From NCBI RefSeq assembly GCF_027923905.1, contig NZ_AP026966.1, forward strand, positions 1,241,001 to 1,305,000: a stretch of DNA of 64,000 nucleotides. Reading direction: 5' to 3'. The notes under the pieces are model-generated. The model was not told where the DNA came from and did no database searches. It saw nothing but the letters and a program-made list of their open reading frames with translations. Made by a program: the position numbers and the translations under genes. Numbering within the stretch: position 1 is the stretch's first letter; the number at the start of each line of letters is the position of its first letter. This document shows, one piece after another, positions 60,924-64,000 of the stretch. The stretch is from Massilia varians. GTDB taxonomy: Bacteria; Pseudomonadota; Gammaproteobacteria; Burkholderiales; Burkholderiaceae_D.

Positions 60924-61521
60924 TGCTGCCAAGGACCCGGTGAAGGCACGACGCTCGGGCCGCTGGAAACTGTTCGCCGTGCTGATGGTCTGCGCCGCGC
61001 CGCTGATCCTGTCCTATCTCACCTATTACGTCATCAAGCCGACCGGCCGCACCAACTATGGCGCCCTGATCGATCCGCGCACCCGGCCGATCCCGGCCAT
61101 GGCCAGCACCACGCTCGACGGCCGCCCCGAGACGCTGGAGCAGTATGCCGGCAAGTGGATCATGCTGAAGGTGGGCGGCGGCGAGTGCCTGGAGGCCTGC
61201 CAGAAGCAGCTGTTCGCGATGCGCCAGTGGCGCCTGATGCAAGGCAAGAACATGGACCGCGTCGAACGGGTCTGGCTGGTCACCGACACGCAGCCGCTCG
61301 ACACGATGACGATCCGCCAATACGACGGCATGCACCTGCTGCGCGCGCCAAAAGAGACCGTCGACAAGTGGCTGCCGGCCGACAAGGGCACGCAGCCGTC
61401 CGACCACATCTACCTGATCGATCCGCTCGGCAACCTGATGATGCGCTTCCCCATGAATCCGGATCCGGGCAAGGTACACAAGGATATCGCCAAGCTGCTC
61501 AAGGCTTCCGCAATCGGTTGA
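60862..61521 (+). CDS. SCO-like cytochrome oxidase assembly membrane protein
   Basis: A 219-residue protein (from GTG 60862): a charged N-terminus, one transmembrane helix (KLFAVLMVCAAPLILSYLTYYV), then a thioredoxin-like domain with a C-x3-C pair (ECLEAC) and the C-terminal DHIYLIDPLGNLMMRFP segment resembling SCO proteins. The SCO metal-site His is not evident, so copper binding is uncertain. Starts at ATG 60880 or 60910 are possible and would shorten the overlap with SURF1. Confidence 0.78.
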   Translation: MEQDKLMQENLKQKQVMQATDAAKDPVKARRSGRWKLFAVLMVCAAPLILSYLTYYVIKPTGRTNYGALIDPRTRPIPAMASTTLDGRPETLEQYAGKWIMLKVGGGECLEACQKQLFAMRQWRLMQGKNMDRVERVWLVTDTQPLDTMTIRQYDGMHLLRAPKETVDKWLPADKGTQPSDHIYLIDPLGNLMMRFPMNPDPGKVHKDIAKLLKASAIG

Positions 61522-61576
61522 CAAGGCAGGCTCCCATACAGGGCCATGCGCATGGCCCGCAATACTCTGATAGATA

Positions 61577-62689
61577 ATGCAAGCTTCTTCCCTGATCCAA
61601 CTGGCCCTGATGGGCGTGCTCGTGGCCATCCTGCCACTGTCGATGGTCTGGATGGCATCAAGCCCCAACAAGTTCCGCAAGCTGGTCTGGGTGGCGGTCT
61701 TCCTGACCTTCGACCTGATCGTCTTCGGCGGCTTCACGCGCCTGACCGACTCGGGTCTGGGCTGCCCGGACTGGCCGGGCTGTTACGGCATGGCCAACCC
61801 CTTCCTGGCGCACGAGCAGATTTCGGCCGCTGAGGCGGCCATGCCGACCGGGCCGGTCACGGTGGTCAAGGCCTGGATCGAGATGATCCACCGCTACCTG
61901 GCGATGGGCATCGGCGTCATCATCATGGCCCTGCTCATCACCGCCACCGTGCAGTGGCGTAAAACCAGGATGCAGGCCTTCAAGCCGGGCATCCCGCTGG
62001 CGCTGTTCATCTTCGTATGCATCCAGGGCGCCTTCGGCGCCTGGACCGTTACCCTCAAGCTGCAGCCGGTGATCGTGACCATCCACTTGCTGCTGGGCAT
62101 GGGCCTGCTGGCCCTGCTGACCTGGCTCGGCGGGCGCGAAGACTACCTGATGCACAAACCGCCACGCGCCGGCGACGATGCCGCGCTGCGCGGCATCCGC
62201 ACCCTGGCGCTGCTGGCGGCGGTCGTGATCACCGTGCAGATCGCGCTGGGCGGGTGGGTGAGTACTAACTACGCAACCCTGGCCTGCGATGAATTCCCGC
62301 TGTGCGATGGCCGGGTGGTGCCGGAGATGGACTTCGAGCACGGCTTCCACCTGTGGCGCGAGCTGGGCAAGACGGCGGCGGGCCACTACCTGCCGTTCTC
62401 GGCCCTGGTGGCGATTCACTGGGTGCACCGCAACTTTGCCATCCTGGTCGTCGCCGTCGTCGGCCTGCTGGCCTGGCGCGCATGGCGCCACCCCTATCTG
62501 GCCAAACACGCCAAATGGCTGGCCGGGGTGCTGGTCGTCCAGCTGCTGACCGGGGTGGCCACGGTCTACTTCGACTTCCCGCTCGCTATTGCCGTAATGC
62601 ATAACGCAGGGGCGGCCCTGCTGGTCCTGCTCGTGACCATGCTAAACTATCGGGTGAATCAGCAACTTGAAGTGAACCGCGCCGGATGA
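61577..62689 (+). CDS. ctaA: Heme A synthase (CtaA/COX15)
   Basis: A 370-residue membrane protein with eight helices. The family motif [22 protein letters not shown], the conserved heme histidines in [10 protein letters not shown] and VHRNFAILV, and [23 protein letters not shown] are present. It oxidises heme O to heme A. Its stop overlaps the ctaB start by four bases (ATGA). Confidence 0.96.
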   Translation: MQASSLIQLALMGVLVAILPLSMVWMASSPNKFRKLVWVAVFLTFDLIVFGGFTRLTDSGLGCPDWPGCYGMANPFLAHEQISAAEAAMPTGPVTVVKAWIEMIHRYLAMGIGVIIMALLITATVQWRKTRMQAFKPGIPLALFIFVCIQGAFGAWTVTLKLQPVIVTIHLLLGMGLLALLTWLGGREDYLMHKPPRAGDDAALRGIRTLALLAAVVITVQIALGGWVSTNYATLACDEFPLCDGRVVPEMDFEHGFHLWRELGKTAAGHYLPFSALVAIHWVHRNFAILVVAVVGLLAWRAWRHPYLAKHAKWLAGVLVVQLLTGVATVYFDFPLAIAVMHNAGAALLVLLVTMLNYRVNQQLEVNRAG

Positions 62690-63675
62690 GCAGGGACATG
62701 CGCCTCGACGAGGGCCGCGACCTGGCCGGTGCGACCGCGACCGCGGCCCTGCCGCGGTTCGAGCCCTCACGCCCCCCATCGATGACGACCCAGACAGCCC
62801 TCCATAGACCCCCGAACCGCGTTTCCCAGTACTGGGCCCTGACCAAACCACGGGTGACGCAGCTGGCCGTGTTCTGCGCGGTGATCGGGATGTTCCTTGC
62901 CACCGACGGTTTCCCGGGCTGGCAGGTGCTGGTTGCCGGTACCGCCGGCATCTGGCTGCTGGCGGGCGCGGCCTTTGCCGTGAACTGCCTGGTGGAGGCG
63001 GAGATCGACGCGCGCATGGCGCGCACCGCCCGCCGCGCCACCGCCATGGGCGAGCTCACCAGCACCCAGACGATCATCTTTTCGACGATCATCGGCGGCC
63101 TGGGCATGGGCGTGCTGTATTTCCTTGTCAATCCGCTCACCATGTGGCTGACCTTCGTGACCTTCGTCGGTTATGCGTTCATCTACACCATGCTGCTCAA
63201 GCCGGCCACGCCGCAGAACATCGTCATCGGCGGGCTGTCGGGCGCCATGCCGCCAGCCCTGGGCTGGGCCGCGGTTGCCAATGAAGTGCCGATGGAAGCC
63301 TGGCTGCTGGTGCTCATCATCTTCGTCTGGACCCCGCCGCACTTCTGGGTGCTGGCCATGTACCGCCGCGAAGACTACGCCCGCTCCGGCCTGCCGATGC
63401 TGCCGATTACCCATGGCATGGCGTACACCGGCCTGCAGGTGTGGCTGTACACCATCGCGCTGGCGGCGACCACCCTGATGCCCTTCGCCGTCGGCATGAG
63501 CGGCCTGATCTACCTGGCCGCGGCCGTCGTGCTCAACGCGATCTTCCTGCGCCACTCGTGGCGTGTGCACAAGCATTACAGCGACATGGCTGCGCGTAAT
63601 GCCTTTACCTGGTCCATCGTCTACCTGTCGCTGCTGTTCGCCGCGCTGCTCGTCGATCATTACTTCAAGTTCTGA
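62686..63675 (+). CDS. ctaB: Protoheme IX farnesyltransferase (heme O synthase)
   Basis: A 329-residue UbiA-superfamily membrane enzyme that adds farnesyl to heme B. It carries the Asn/Asp-rich motif [18 protein letters not shown] and the second diphosphate-binding region [28 protein letters not shown]. Farnesyl diphosphate comes from the IspA product encoded at 12 kb. Start 62686 is coupled to ctaA; ATG 62782 ([11 protein letters not shown]) would remove a 32-residue poorly conserved N-terminus and is an alternative. Confidence 0.95.
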   Translation: MSRDMRLDEGRDLAGATATAALPRFEPSRPPSMTTQTALHRPPNRVSQYWALTKPRVTQLAVFCAVIGMFLATDGFPGWQVLVAGTAGIWLLAGAAFAVNCLVEAEIDARMARTARRATAMGELTSTQTIIFSTIIGGLGMGVLYFLVNPLTMWLTFVTFVGYAFIYTMLLKPATPQNIVIGGLSGAMPPALGWAAVANEVPMEAWLLVLIIFVWTPPHFWVLAMYRREDYARSGLPMLPITHGMAYTGLQVWLYTIALAATTLMPFAVGMSGLIYLAAAVVLNAIFLRHSWRVHKHYSDMAARNAFTWSIVYLSLLFAALLVDHYFKF

Positions 63676-63677
63676 CC

Positions 63678-64000
63678 ATGAAAAAACTGCTGACCGCCCT
63701 GATGCTGTCCGCGGCGGTGCTGGCCGCCGGCTGCGACAAGCTGTCCACCAAGACCCCGGCCTTCGTCAATACCGACATCACCGGTCTCGATTACGCCAAG
63801 GGCTTCTCGCTCACCGACCACACCGGCAAGCCACGCACGCTGCAGGACTTCCGCGGCAAGCTGGTGGTGGTGTTCTTCGGTTATACCCAGTGCCCGGACG
63901 TGTGCCCGACCACGATGGCCAAGATGGCTACCGTGATGAAGGAACTCGGCCCGGCAAGCAAGGACGTGCAGGTGCTGTTCATCACGCTCGACCCGGAGCG
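63678..64000 (+). CDS. SCO1/SenC family protein (3' end outside window)
   Basis: The first 107 residues of a lipoprotein: signal peptide with lipobox LAAGC (Cys19), and a thioredoxin-like fold with the copper motif CPDVCP in FGYTQCPDVCPTTMAKM. It transfers copper to the CuA site of subunit II. The gene continues past base 64000, so the distal His ligand is not visible. It follows ctaB by 2 bp. Confidence 0.93.
   Translation, partial: MKKLLTALMLSAAVLAAGCDKLSTKTPAFVNTDITGLDYAKGFSLTDHTGKPRTLQDFRGKLVVVFFGYTQCPDVCPTTMAKMATVMKELGPASKDVQVLFITLDPE

Overview
The window is about 64 kb of GC-rich, densely coding chromosome from a betaproteobacterium, most likely a Massilia-type member of Oxalobacteraceae. 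The basis is gene content: an aa3 cytochrome oxidase cluster in Burkholderiales order, PEP-CTERM proteins, OxyR with both redox cysteines, a YqjD-YqjE-YqjK trio, PilT/PilU and a GH97 glucosidase. Family assignments were made by eye from protein sequence; no search was run. I recognised no tRNA, rRNA or CRISPR array.

1-7.9 kb: the end of a uridine-kinase-like gene with its terminator, a DUF4382 lipoprotein, a Tat-exported dienelactone-hydrolase-like enzyme, and a metal (probably zinc) block. That block holds a ZIP transporter with no ordinary start codon, an intact ISL3 element with an 8-bp target duplication, a ZnuD-like TonB receptor under a Fur/Zur-type operator, a MerC-like protein and a Fur/Zur-family repressor. 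7.9-16.1 kb: a coiled-coil protein, mercaptopyruvate sulfurtransferase, EamA permease, Rieske oxygenase, the xseB-ispA-dxs isoprenoid operon, an Fe(II)/2OG oxygenase and a cobalamin adenosyltransferase. 16.1-26.3 kb: glcDEF glycolate oxidase, GH97, glutathione peroxidase, a TonB receptor with a Gly/Pro/Met tail, and a Qnr-like pentapeptide protein. 26.3-38.5 kb: a chemoreceptor, pilT-pilU, yggS-proC, the YqjD/E/K-type operon, ubiA, a YaiI protein, oxyR, a third PilT-type ATPase and a heptose-phosphate adenylyltransferase.

38.5-55 kb: a PEP-CTERM protein, an AT-rich island with a c-di-GMP-I riboswitch in front of a secreted subtilase, a CpdA-like phosphodiesterase, an ABC exporter with adaptor, a fasciclin lipoprotein, a QseBC-like two-component system with a YgiW-like protein, KtrAB-type potassium uptake, a second PEP-CTERM protein with an EF-hand-like loop, trmL, comF and a BioC-like methyltransferase. 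55-64 kb: the cytochrome c oxidase structural and assembly cluster (coxB, coxA, a small protein, ctaG, coxC, a twin-TM protein, SURF1, a SCO-like protein, ctaA, ctaB and the start of a second SCO gene).

Three signals stand out. First, a c-di-GMP riboswitch whose 3' half can pair perfectly with a downstream segment that otherwise would hide the ribosome-binding site of the subtilase. Second, seven copies of a roughly 100-130 bp palindromic repeat at gene ends, with hairpin arms that change in a base-paired way and that often supply the stop codon of the neighbouring gene. Third, two GTAC-centred palindromes and an FNR-like site around the oxidase operon.
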